Positions 25,172 to 33,126 of a stretch of 64,000 bases of DNA are shown here, in pieces. Each line of letters starts with the position of its first letter. The first letter of the stretch is position 1. The translations under genes and the position numbers were made by a program. The stretch spans positions 186,001 to 250,000 of the forward strand of contig NZ_VTWS01000003.1 of assembly GCF_008727875.1 (NCBI RefSeq). The letters are read 5' to 3'. Below the pieces are notes generated by a model. The model ran no database searches. It worked only from the letters and a program-made list of their open reading frames with translations, and was not told the DNA's origin. This DNA is from Larkinella humicola (GTDB taxonomy: Bacteria > Bacteroidota > Bacteroidia > Cytophagales > Spirosomataceae).

Positions 25172-26791
25172 TTATTGCCGGCTGCTGGTCTGTTTCTCTT
25201 CCAACGGTGTAAAATCCTTGAACATCTGCTTCAGGGCCTTGTCGCTCGCTTCCGACTTGCTTTTCCAGGCGGCATCCAACTCCAGCGCCACCAACCCGGA
25301 CAGGCTTAGGGCCGCGCGGAAATCATCCAGTTTCCGCACAAAATCCTGGTTCCGTCGCGTGGCCTTCAACGCAAATTCACGGGCAAAAACATCGCCTTTA
25401 TTCTGCAGTTCACTTTTTTTGCTCATCACGTAATTGAACCGGTCGAGCAGGTCTTTCATCGATTTTCCAATCACTTCCGTAGCCTCCAACGTCCCCATCG
25501 TCAAAACCGCTGTTCCTCCCACTGCCGAAACATACCGTAAATTGGTTTGCACCGTCGTGCTTTTGTTGTTGGCAATAACGGCGGGCGTTACCCCCGTTAC
25601 GGCCCCCAGCGAGGCATTGGCGACCGAGCGGTTCCGCTTCCCTTTTTTGGCCCGGCGATAGCTTCTTTTCAGTTCTTCTTCCTTTTCGCCCAATTGCTCC
25701 AGTAAATTCCAGGCCGTTACGAGTGCCTGACGGTATTGGGCGTAATAATAACGGTCTTTTTCATCTTCGTTCACCGCGTTATAAATCGTAAAATTGATTT
25801 TGCGCTCCGCCCGGTTCTGGCCCTTATCCAATGCAAAGAACACGATCTGAAACGTCAGTGAATCATACGGATCCTTGACGAAATCATAACCGGGTTTCCA
25901 GATGAACTCATAGTTGGTTTCGGTATTTTTCCGCAGCGCACTTTTCGGCACATCCTGGCTTTCCGACAGAAAATCGAAGGTGGTAATGTCGTCGTCGCCG
26001 TTGGGGTCGCCCAGGTAAAACTTTAGGTTGACCGTCGCGTTTTCTTTGATCTTTACCCGTGGTTCTTCCGGGATCAGGGTGATTTCCGGCGGCACATCCA
26101 TCTGCGTCACTTCCACTTTTAGCCGCCCTTTTGTCCGGGATTTGGCGGGTTGATCTTCAACCCAAAATTCAATGTATTGCCCCTTGTTGGCCCTCAAATG
26201 GTTGAACTGGTTGAGTGACAACTGCCACGTAAATTCGCCCTGCGCCGTCAGTTTCGAATTTTCCGGCATCTGATCGGCAATGGGAATAAAAACCACGGGA
26301 TCATTGTCTTCGTCGCGAACGGCGGCCGCGTCAATTTTATAAACATTCTGGGTTTTGTTCCGAACGTAAAAAGGTCGCAAATCACCAATAATCGGAGGTC
26401 GGTTGACGTGCTGCACTTTGATATCGACCGATTGCGTGGCGGTTTCGCCTTGTTTGTTGCGAATTTCGAAAATCAGCGGAACGCTTTTGGTCGTATTGAT
26501 CCGGTCGGCAATGTCAAAACCCGGCGTCCACCGGAAGTGGCCCGTGGAGTCCAGCGTCATGCCTTCCATCTGTCCCTGCTTAATGGCATAGGTCACCGAG
26601 TCGGTCTTGCTCCCAGCGACTCGGATCTGCACATCAATGCTCTGGCCTTCCGCGACGACATTCCAGTTCGCGTTTTGCCGGTCCAACTGATGAGGTAGGA
26701 TTATTTGAAGAGATTTAGCTTCCTGCGCTAAAGCGGTCAGTCTGGTTAAGATTACGAATAAAGTAACTATACTCCCTATTTTTTGAAACAT
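25172..26791 (-). CDS. Secreted protein of unknown function with cadherin/Ig-like repeats
   Basis: A 539-residue exported protein that I do not recognise as a named family. A signal peptide ends in TALAQ. The first two thirds resemble repeated cadherin-like or Ig-like beta-sandwiches: each unit ends in a motif such as STGHFRWTPGFD, QGEFTWQLSLNQF or NYEFIWKPGYDF, and the units are joined by VNRPPIIGDL and DVPPEITLIPEE. Acidic runs such as DEDNDP and DPNGDDDIT could bind calcium. The last third (from about 365) changes to charged alpha-helix (LLEQLGEKEEELKRSYRRAKKGKR), a small Gly/Ala/Val-rich possibly membrane-associated stretch (YVSAVGGTAVLTMGTLE) and more coiled-coil-like helix. The gene is single, lies between a foldback element and the OmpH operon, and has a 230-bp upstream gap. 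A cell-surface or periplasmic structural role is a guess. Confidence 0.75.
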   Translation of the reverse strand: MFQKIGSIVTLFVILTRLTALAQEAKSLQIILPHQLDRQNANWNVVAEGQSIDVQIRVAGSKTDSVTYAIKQGQMEGMTLDSTGHFRWTPGFDIADRINTTKSVPLIFEIRNKQGETATQSVDIKVQHVNRPPIIGDLRPFYVRNKTQNVYKIDAAAVRDEDNDPVVFIPIADQMPENSKLTAQGEFTWQLSLNQFNHLRANKGQYIEFWVEDQPAKSRTKGRLKVEVTQMDVPPEITLIPEEPRVKIKENATVNLKFYLGDPNGDDDITTFDFLSESQDVPKSALRKNTETNYEFIWKPGYDFVKDPYDSLTFQIVFFALDKGQNRAERKINFTIYNAVNEDEKDRYYYAQYRQALVTAWNLLEQLGEKEEELKRSYRRAKKGKRNRSVANASLGAVTGVTPAVIANNKSTTVQTNLRYVSAVGGTAVLTMGTLEATEVIGKSMKDLLDRFNYVMSKKSELQNKGDVFAREFALKATRRNQDFVRKLDDFRAALSLSGLVALELDAAWKSKSEASDKALKQMFKDFTPLEEKQTSSRQ

Positions 26792-26969
26792 GAGGAATCG
26801 TCACCGATGGTTTGTAAGTGTAACGTAAAAATAATAGATAGATTTCATGGAAACCGTAAACACAACGTATAATTGATGGAACGATTCTGAAAGCGCCCTT
26901 TATTTTGTATTAATTTAAGAAAAAGTTGACGCAAAAAGCCGCTTAATCTCAGGTTTACGGATAGCTGAT

Positions 26970-27000
26970 AAACAAAAAGCCGCCCATTGCTGGACGGCTT
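26970..27000 (-). terminator. Intrinsic terminator of the uppS-bamA-ompH run
   Basis: Read on the minus strand, AAGCCGTCC - AGCAAT - GGGCGGCTT forms a 9-bp stem with one G-T pair, followed by TTTGTTT. It lies 20 bp past the stop of the second OmpH gene. Confidence 0.75.
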
Positions 27001-27021
27001 CCGTTCTCTTTACAGAGTCTG

Positions 27022-27663
27022 TTAGTTTTTCTTCGGAGCGGGAGTCGTCGGTTTCGCCGTCGTTGGATTGGCCGCTGGTTGAGCGGCTGCCTGTTTCGAC
27101 GGAAGCGCAACCCCCATCTTTTTAAATACCAGTTCGGTCACATCGTTTTCCTCGGGCGCATACAGCAGAACCGGAATCGTACCGGAACCCGCATCGAGGT
27201 TAAAGATGAACGTAAAACCGCTCTCTTTGGCAACCGCGTCGATGTTCTTCTGGATTTTCTGCATCACCGGATTCACCAACTGGTTGTATTTCGTTTGCAA
27301 CTGCGTCGACGAGTTCGCCTGGAACTCCTGAATCCGCTGCTGCAGTCCCTGCAATTCTTTCTCTTTGTCCGCTTTGATCAAATCAGACATCTGGGCCTGA
27401 CCTTTTTCGTAGGAAGCCAGTTTGTCCTGAAACTCCTTGGACATTTCCTGGTAATTTTTCTCCAACTGCGTACGCTGAATGGTAATCTGGTTTTGAATAT
27501 CTTTGCTTTCCGGCATATTTTGCAGGATGTATTCCATATTCGTATAACCAATCTTCACAGAAGCCGTCGGGGCCGCTGTCGTGGCCGGTTGTTGCGCCTG
27601 TGCCCACACCTGGCTACCTCCTAATAGCAGAGTTACTGCCAGTGCAATGAGTTTGTTTTTCAT
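27022..27663 (-). CDS. OmpH/Skp family periplasmic chaperone (second copy)
   Basis: A 213-residue periplasmic chaperone for unfolded outer-membrane proteins. A signal peptide ends in SQVWAQ. The mature protein opens with the family's first strand (KIGYTNMEYILQNMPE), then two long charged helices forming the tentacle-like coiled coil (SKDIQNQITIQRTQLEKNY through KEKELQGLQQRIQEFQ), then the closing strand (SGFTFIFNLDAGSGTIPVLLYAPEENDVTE). After the core comes a low-complexity tail of Ala, Pro, Thr and Lys, ending PAPKKN. It follows the other OmpH gene by only 10 bp and ends at an intrinsic terminator, so it is the last gene of the bamA operon. Two adjacent, diverged OmpH copies next to bamA are common in Bacteroidota. 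Confidence 0.92.
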   Translation of the reverse strand: MKNKLIALAVTLLLGGSQVWAQAQQPATTAAPTASVKIGYTNMEYILQNMPESKDIQNQITIQRTQLEKNYQEMSKEFQDKLASYEKGQAQMSDLIKADKEKELQGLQQRIQEFQANSSTQLQTKYNQLVNPVMQKIQKNIDAVAKESGFTFIFNLDAGSGTIPVLLYAPEENDVTELVFKKMGVALPSKQAAAQPAANPTTAKPTTPAPKKN

Positions 27664-27673
27664 TTCTACCTCG

Positions 27674-28315
27674 TTATTTTGGTTGTTTTGTAGGTTTACT
27701 GGTATTAGATTTAGAATTACCGGCCGGGTTTAATTCTTTCTCCGGCGGATTGGTACTCACGGATTCGGAGGTTGCGGTAGTTTTGGCTTTCTGATCGGCC
27801 GTCAACCCCAACTCTTCCATGACGTAATCGGTATAATCGTGCTTCGGATTGGTGAAAAGCAGGACAACCCCTTCGCTGGCTTTATCGAGCACCATGTCCA
27901 GCCGTTTCTGAGCCGCCACTTTGTCGATGGCCCGGATCACGGTTTCGGTCACGGGTTTCATCAAGTCTTTCTTTTTTTCAAACAATAACCCCTCGTACCC
28001 AAACACTTTATTGTTGTACTCCCGCGCTTCGCGCTCTTTATCGCTAATGATCCGCAACCGATCCCGCTTCATGTCTTCCGTGAGCAGGATTTCTTCGGCC
28101 TGGTAGGTCTTTTGCAACTTATCGATCTCCGAATATTTATCCTGAATATCCTTCGACCATTTCTCGGCAAATTTGTCGATCTCCGTCAGCGCTTTCTGGT
28201 AAGCAGGCATCTTGCTCGTAATAAACTCCGAGTCTACATACCCAATTTTTTGCGCCTGTAACGACCCAAGAGCCGAAAAGGAGAGCAAAGTTACAAAAAT
28301 AAGTCCTTTTTTCAT
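27674..28315 (-). CDS. OmpH/Skp family periplasmic chaperone (first copy)
   Basis: A 213-residue OmpH protein. The ATG at 28315 is preferred over one 17 codons upstream because it opens a compact signal peptide ending in GSLQAQ. The mature part has KIGYVDSEFITSKMPAYQKAL, long charged helices (KWSKDIQDKYSEIDKLQKTYQAEE and onward), KEREAREYNNKVFGYEG, and the closing MVLDKASEGVVLLFTNPKHDYTDYV. A Ser/Thr/Lys/Pro-rich tail follows. It would bind outer-membrane proteins leaving the Sec machinery and deliver them to the BamA protein encoded upstream. A 116-bp gap separates it from bamA, so an internal promoter is possible. Confidence 0.92.
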   Translation of the reverse strand: MKKGLIFVTLLSFSALGSLQAQKIGYVDSEFITSKMPAYQKALTEIDKFAEKWSKDIQDKYSEIDKLQKTYQAEEILLTEDMKRDRLRIISDKEREAREYNNKVFGYEGLLFEKKKDLMKPVTETVIRAIDKVAAQKRLDMVLDKASEGVVLLFTNPKHDYTDYVMEELGLTADQKAKTTATSESVSTNPPEKELNPAGNSKSNTSKPTKQPK

Positions 28316-28431
28316 GACATTTTTTGAAACAAAACCAGTGTGCTTCGACATTATTTTATTCTGCATGAACCCATTACAGTCAATGGGTCACCTGTTTTGC
28401 ATCTTCTAATAACGTCTTGAAGACCGATTTC

Positions 28432-31077
28432 TTATCTGATCTGCTGTCCGATTGTAAAGTGGAACTGACCACCCGGTCCGACCCGTGTCGGAGATCCCGG
28501 CATCCGGTCGAAACCGTAACCGTAGTCAATTCCGATCAACCCGAAGGCAGGCATAAAGATCCGTGCGCCCGCACCAACCGAGCGTTTCAGGTCAAACGGG
28601 TTGTAACTTTTGAAACTTCCCCAGTTATTCCCTGCCTCCAGAAAGGTCAAAACGAAAATCGTCGCCGACGGGTTCAGGGAGACCGGATACCGGAGTTCCA
28701 TCACATACTTGCTGAAAGCCAACCCGCCCTGTGACCGTTCCAGAGTCGTTGGTGAAACACCATTCAGACCTGTATAAACGTCACGATCGTTGTAGCCACG
28801 CAACCCGATGATGTCTTGTGCGAGGGCAAACTGACCCGTACCGGCCAAACCTGAACCACCCAACACAAACCGTTCAAAAGGACTGAAAACGGTGCGGTTG
28901 TTATACCGACCCAGAAAGCCCATGTGCGCGCGGGCATTTAAGACCAGCTTCCCGGTCACGGTAGCAAACCAACTGGCATCGAACATCCATTTGTGGTATT
29001 CGACCCACTTGTACCGGTCTTTCACGTCCACGTTCGCATTCGTCGTTTTGTTCGAGAATGCCGAGTAAGGTGGGGTGAACGTGGCCAGCAGGGAGATTGA
29101 TGAACCCGACCGGGGGAACTGCGGATTATCGATGCTGTTCCGGGCCAGGGTGCTGTTGAACGTGATGCTATTGGAAGTACCGTCGCGCAGACCGATGCCA
29201 AAAATATCGTAGTTGTTCAATTCATACCGCTGGTAGGTCAGCGAATTGCTCAACTGGAAAAAGTCATCCGGGAAACGCAACCGGCGTCCCAGCCCCAGAG
29301 AAATCATGGTGTTTCCGTAGGAACCCAGGAAGTTTTTACCGTAGGCACTCGGGTTGGTATACAACTGGTTATAATCCGAAATGCGGTAGACCGTCCGCGA
29401 CAAACTGACGGAGAACGAGTTAGGCCGTTTTCCACCCAGCCACGGTTCGGTAAACGTCAGGGAGTAGGTCTGGAACTGCCGCCCGTTGGCCTGAAAACGC
29501 AGGGCCAGTTTCTGCCCGTCACCCGCTGGCAACGGCCGCCAGGCTTTCATGTTCGTGATGTTGCGCGCCGAGAAGTTGTTGAACACCAGACCCAGCGTAC
29601 CGACAAACCCGACGTAACCACCCCAGCCACCGGATAATTCAATCTGGTCACTCGGTTTTTCTTCGACCGTATATTCGATGTCTACCGTGCCGTCAGGCTG
29701 CGGAACCGGGTTGATGCCGATTTTTTCCGGATCGAAATACCCCAGTGTTGACAATTCGCGCTGCGTCCGGATGATGTCGGTTTTACTGAACTTCTGACCG
29801 GGCAGCGTCCGGATTTCCCGCAACACGACGTGGTCGCTGGTTTTGGTGTTTCCGTTCAGGATGATCCGGTTGATGGTGGCCTGCTTGCCTTCAAAAATGC
29901 GGAATTCAATATCGAGCGAGTCCCCTTCCACGCTTTTGATTACGTCTTCGGCGTTGAAATACAGGTACCCGCGGTCCATGTAAGCCGAGCTTAAATCGCT
30001 GCCGGGAATCCCGTTTTTCTTTTTCTCGATGTCCTCTTTGCTATAGACATCGCCTTTTTTCAGCCCCAGAACCTGCGTTAACTGTTCATCGGTATACAGG
30101 TAATTGCCTTCCCAGCTGATGGTGCGAACGTAGTATTTCTGCCCCTCGTCAATGTTCATGATGATATTGACGGTCCGGTCGTCGTGGGCGTAAACCGAGT
30201 CGAAGGTGACAGCCGCATCGCGGTAGCCTTCCTTGTTATAATATTCGACAATCTTCTGTTTGTCTTCCTCAAATTTCTTCGGAACGAACTTGGAAGGTGT
30301 GAACAGGCGGCCAAACCGCATCTGTTTGGTGCCCTTCATTTTCATTCGGATTTTCGACTCGTCCACCAGTTCCCGGCCGCGGATCTCGATATTATGAATC
30401 TTAACCTTGCTTCCTTTGTCGATCGACACCCGCATGGTGGCCTGGTTGCGGGTGCTGTCGGTCGGCACCGACAGGATTTTGACTTTCGTGTTCAGGTAGC
30501 CTTTCTCAACGAAATACTTCTTCACACTCAGTTGCGTATTTTTGATTAACGTATTGGAAATCAGACGGCCCAGGTTCAATTTTATCTTGTCTTTCAGCGC
30601 GTCCTGTTCTGATTTTTTAATCCCGACGAACGTTACCTTGTACAGACGGGGTTGCTCTTTGATCGACACATTGAGGGTTACCTGCGAACCGTCGACTTTG
30701 GTGGCCAGGATCTCGACGTCTTCGAGCAGTCCCTGTCCCATCAGGCGTTTGATGGCCCCGTTGATGGCTTCGCCCGGAATCCGGATTTTATCACCGACTT
30801 TCAAACCCGTCAGCGAGAGCAGGGAGTTAGGATCGAGGTATTTGTTTCCGGTTACGGTAAGCCCTTCAATTTCGTACTCTTTTGGATCGGCGTAGTTCAG
30901 ATCGATGAGGGAAGGTGTTGAGGAGACTGGTGTCTGGCCCGTTGTAATGCGCCCGCCCCCGAATCCTGGCCGAACCTGCGCCTGAGCCGACAGCGCGATG
31001 AACAGCGTCAGCGAGACCACTCCCGCCCAAAATCGTTTCCTGTTCAAAAATACCAAGGTGGTAGGAGTTCCTTTCAT
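28432..31077 (-). CDS. bamA: Outer membrane protein assembly factor BamA
   Basis: An 881-residue outer-membrane insertase. A signal peptide ends in LSAQAQ. An extra N-terminal stretch of about 45 residues, rich in Gly, Ser, Thr and Pro (VRPGFGGGRITTGQTPVSS), is followed by five POTRA domains (about 70-465; YEIEGLTVTGNKYLD, VDKGSKVKIHNIEIRGRE, NIDEGQKYYVRTISWEGN, FEGKQATINRIILNGN). A 16-strand barrel follows, with the family motif DRYKWVEYHKW region, VRGYN-like LRGYNDRDVY, and FGLIGIDYGYGFD near the end. It inserts barrel proteins, including the many TonB receptors of this window, into the outer membrane. It starts 3 bp after the uppS stop, so the two are co-translated. The order uppS, bamA, ompH, ompH is a conserved envelope operon. 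Confidence 0.96.
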   Translation of the reverse strand: MKGTPTTLVFLNRKRFWAGVVSLTLFIALSAQAQVRPGFGGGRITTGQTPVSSTPSLIDLNYADPKEYEIEGLTVTGNKYLDPNSLLSLTGLKVGDKIRIPGEAINGAIKRLMGQGLLEDVEILATKVDGSQVTLNVSIKEQPRLYKVTFVGIKKSEQDALKDKIKLNLGRLISNTLIKNTQLSVKKYFVEKGYLNTKVKILSVPTDSTRNQATMRVSIDKGSKVKIHNIEIRGRELVDESKIRMKMKGTKQMRFGRLFTPSKFVPKKFEEDKQKIVEYYNKEGYRDAAVTFDSVYAHDDRTVNIIMNIDEGQKYYVRTISWEGNYLYTDEQLTQVLGLKKGDVYSKEDIEKKKNGIPGSDLSSAYMDRGYLYFNAEDVIKSVEGDSLDIEFRIFEGKQATINRIILNGNTKTSDHVVLREIRTLPGQKFSKTDIIRTQRELSTLGYFDPEKIGINPVPQPDGTVDIEYTVEEKPSDQIELSGGWGGYVGFVGTLGLVFNNFSARNITNMKAWRPLPAGDGQKLALRFQANGRQFQTYSLTFTEPWLGGKRPNSFSVSLSRTVYRISDYNQLYTNPSAYGKNFLGSYGNTMISLGLGRRLRFPDDFFQLSNSLTYQRYELNNYDIFGIGLRDGTSNSITFNSTLARNSIDNPQFPRSGSSISLLATFTPPYSAFSNKTTNANVDVKDRYKWVEYHKWMFDASWFATVTGKLVLNARAHMGFLGRYNNRTVFSPFERFVLGGSGLAGTGQFALAQDIIGLRGYNDRDVYTGLNGVSPTTLERSQGGLAFSKYVMELRYPVSLNPSATIFVLTFLEAGNNWGSFKSYNPFDLKRSVGAGARIFMPAFGLIGIDYGYGFDRMPGSPTRVGPGGQFHFTIGQQIR

Positions 31078-31080
31078 ACG

Positions 31081-31821
31081 TCACTTTACGAGTTGTTCAC
31101 TGGTTTTTCCAAAACGCCGTTCACGGTTCTGATAGGTCAGAATCGCTTCCCACAAATGTGGTCTACGGAAATCGGGCCACAACACGTCATTAATAATATA
31201 GAGTTCTGCGTAAGCCAATTGCCAGAGCATAAAATTGCTGATGCGGTGATCACCGCCCGTCCGGATCATCAGATCCACCTCGTCGATGCCTTCGGTTGCC
31301 AACGCACCGGCAAACACGTCTTCATTGATCTGGTCGGGCGTCAGGGTACCGTCCTGTACCTGTCGGGCCAGCTTTTTGGTGGCCTCCAGAATATCCCATT
31401 TACCGCTATAACTCAACGCGAGATTCAAATTCAGGCCGTCGTTGTTTTCGGTCAACCGGATGGCTTCGGCCAGTTCCGACCGGCACTCTTTGGGCAGCGT
31501 ACTGATGCTCCCAATGGCCGTTAACCGAACGTTATTTTCCATCAAGGTTGGCACTTCGCCCCGGATGGTGTGCACCAGCAGGTGCATCAGCGCATCGATT
31601 TCCATCTTGGGACGGCTCCAGTTTTCGGTGGAAAAGGTATAGAGTGTCAGGTACTTCACGCCCAGTTCTGCACATCCTTCGGTTACTTCCCTGACGGCTT
31701 TGATTGCATTCCGATGGCCGAACACCCGTGCAGCTCCCTGCTTTTTGGCCCAGCGTCCATTTCCGTCCATAATAACGGCGATGTGTCGGGGCAGATTGCT
31801 CAGGTCAATGAGTTCTTTCAT
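31081..31821 (-). CDS. uppS: Isoprenyl transferase (undecaprenyl diphosphate synthase)
   Basis: A 246-residue cis-prenyltransferase that makes the C55 lipid carrier for peptidoglycan and surface glycans from farnesyl and isopentenyl diphosphates. Motifs: HIAVIMDGNGRWAKK with catalytic Asp19, GHRNAIKAVREVTEGC, LTLYTFSTENWSRP, LALSYSGKWDI and the C-terminal VDLMIRTGGDHRISNFMLWQLAYAELYI. The length is normal. It is the first gene of the envelope run ending at 27022. No clear promoter box was found in the 223 bp upstream, which do contain a hairpin (31945-31989). Confidence 0.96.
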   Translation of the reverse strand: MKELIDLSNLPRHIAVIMDGNGRWAKKQGAARVFGHRNAIKAVREVTEGCAELGVKYLTLYTFSTENWSRPKMEIDALMHLLVHTIRGEVPTLMENNVRLTAIGSISTLPKECRSELAEAIRLTENNDGLNLNLALSYSGKWDILEATKKLARQVQDGTLTPDQINEDVFAGALATEGIDEVDLMIRTGGDHRISNFMLWQLAYAELYIINDVLWPDFRRPHLWEAILTYQNRERRFGKTSEQLVK

Positions 31822-31944
31822 TCAGCCGGATTCGTTTTAACAAACTTTAACATAAAGACGGCCCGACGAGGTGGGCCGATCAAAATCAGGCTGCAAGTTA
31901 CTAAAAAGCACACGGTTTTAAAAGGCATGAGGGAGCGAAGGGAC

Positions 31945-31989
31945 GAGGGAGTGATTTATATTTTCACGCCATCGATCTTTCACTCCCTC
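31945..31989. repeat. Hairpin upstream of uppS and downstream of the LytTR regulator
   Basis: GAGGGAGTGA (31945-31954) and TCACTCCCTC (31980-31989) are perfect 10-base inverted repeats with a 25-base AT-rich loop. It lies between the end of the LytTR regulator gene (32045) and the start of uppS, both on the minus strand, so it may end the former transcript. No U-tract follows on the minus strand. Confidence 0.5.
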
Positions 31990-32044
31990 ACGCTTTTAGA
32001 CCCTGTTGGGGATAAAGTAGGGGTAGGTGGTACTGCAACGGGTG

Positions 32045-32761
32045 TCAGGCGTCGCTTTTTTTGCCAAGCAATCCCAGAAAACCCTGAAACCGCTCCCGGT
32101 AAGCCGCTCCCAGTGGAATCTGGTGGCTTCCAACGGAGATGCTCCGGTAGGAATAACTGGTAATTTTAGACAGGTTGACAATGTAGGATTTATGAACCCG
32201 CAGGAATTGTTGCCGGGGAAGGACATTTTCGAGGTTGGAAATGGTGTCGTTGACAGCAACGACTTTTTGTTGTCCGGCAATCTTACAATAAATACCGTAG
32301 GCCTGTACGTAGTCGATATCCGTGTAATCAAACCGCTGAAACGTGTGCCCGGTTTTCAGGAAAATGAAGGGATAACCAGTCTGGCTTCCGGGCGTAAGCC
32401 GAACACTCAGCGCCCGGTTGATGGCCCGCGTAAAACGCAGAAAGGTGAAGGGCTTGAGCACATAATCGACAATACCCAGATCGAAACTGTCGACCGCATA
32501 CTCCGCATTGGTCGAGGTCACAATAACCGGAACGTGTTTTGAAAAGGAGCCAATTAAGTCGAATCCGTTCAGACCCGGCCGGTGCATGTCCAGACACACC
32601 AGATTGTATGACTTTTGACGAAGCAATCCCAGGGCTTCGGTCACGGAATGGCACACGTCGGGTGGTAAAAAAAACGGCAATTGGGTAATGTAATCTCTCA
32701 ACTCCGTCCCGGCTTTGGCCGAGTCATCCACAATGAGGCATTTTTGTAGATTCATAATCAT
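32045..32761 (-). CDS. LytTR-family response regulator (orphan)
   Basis: A 238-residue DNA-binding response regulator. The receiver domain (about 5-120) has the acidic pair VDD near residue 11, the phospho-acceptor in VCLDMHRPGLNGFD, the switch Ser/Thr in VIVTST and the lysine in YVLKPF. The C-terminal LytTR domain (about 135-235) shows HTFQRFDYTDIDYVQAYGIYCKI and FLRVHKSYIVNLSKITSY. No kinase is next to it. It is divergent from the hybrid two-component regulator at 33127, and the shared upstream region contains a 22-bp-phased direct repeat of the kind that LytTR proteins bind. Self-regulation or cross-talk with that regulator is inference. The first ATG (32761) is used; another lies two codons in. 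Confidence 0.9.
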   Translation of the reverse strand: MIMNLQKCLIVDDSAKAGTELRDYITQLPFFLPPDVCHSVTEALGLLRQKSYNLVCLDMHRPGLNGFDLIGSFSKHVPVIVTSTNAEYAVDSFDLGIVDYVLKPFTFLRFTRAINRALSVRLTPGSQTGYPFIFLKTGHTFQRFDYTDIDYVQAYGIYCKIAGQQKVVAVNDTISNLENVLPRQQFLRVHKSYIVNLSKITSYSYRSISVGSHQIPLGAAYRERFQGFLGLLGKKSDA

Positions 32762-32878
32762 TCGTAGTAGACTGAAATTCAGGTTTGAGAAACGTTATCT
32801 GCGGAAAATTTCCGGGGTTCCCAAAAAGGTATCAATTCAACCAATACTGTATTGAACTGAACGATTTAGTACACAAAC

Positions 32879-33064
32879 GTGAAAAAAAACCACACAAAAC
32901 CGCGATCCCGATCAACTGGAAACAACGCCCAACCTTCAAAAAGGCCTATCTTTAAATCCTTCTTATCGGAGAAGGGTATTCAGGGCGGACCGGGTGGTAC
33001 TCTCGCTTTGAACGATAGCACAAAGGACGGACAGAAAAACATGGCAATCCTGCCAAAATACTAG
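32879..33064 (+). CDS. Small ORF, possible ribosomal peptide precursor (graspetide-like leader)
   Basis: A 61-codon frame from a GTG, unannotated in kind. The product is basic at the start (MKKNHTKPRSRST), then has KRPIFKSFLSEKG, then a Gly-rich GGPGG, then TLALNDSTKDGQ and a short tail. The xPxFxxFL segment resembles the PFFxxFL helix of microviridin/marinostatin leader peptides. A GG before a Thr/Asp-rich end also resembles the leader-core border of such precursors. The canonical core TxKxPSD is absent and no ATP-grasp ligase or transporter gene is near, so this may be a chance frame or a relic. It lies in the divergent region between two regulators and overlaps the direct repeat at 33043-33080. 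Confidence 0.3.
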   Translation: MKKNHTKPRSRSTGNNAQPSKRPIFKSFLSEKGIQGGPGGTLALNDSTKDGQKNMAILPKY

Positions 33065-33080
33065 GGCAATCCTGCCAAAA
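33043..33080. promoter_or_regulatory. Tandem 16-bp direct repeat, candidate operator
   Basis: GGCAATCCTGCCAAAA occurs at 33043-33058 and again, identical, at 33065-33080, 22 bp apart start to start, which is about two turns of the helix. Each unit itself contains GGCA-atcc-TGCC. It lies 47 bp before the ATG of the hybrid regulator and faces the LytTR regulator gene. LytTR proteins typically bind two direct repeats with this phasing, but AraC-type domains (present in the hybrid regulator) also bind tandem repeats. Confidence 0.5.
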
Positions 33081-33126
33081 AGGGTAAAATAACGTGTTTG
33101 GAGAGGTGTTTTTTCGATAAAGCAGG

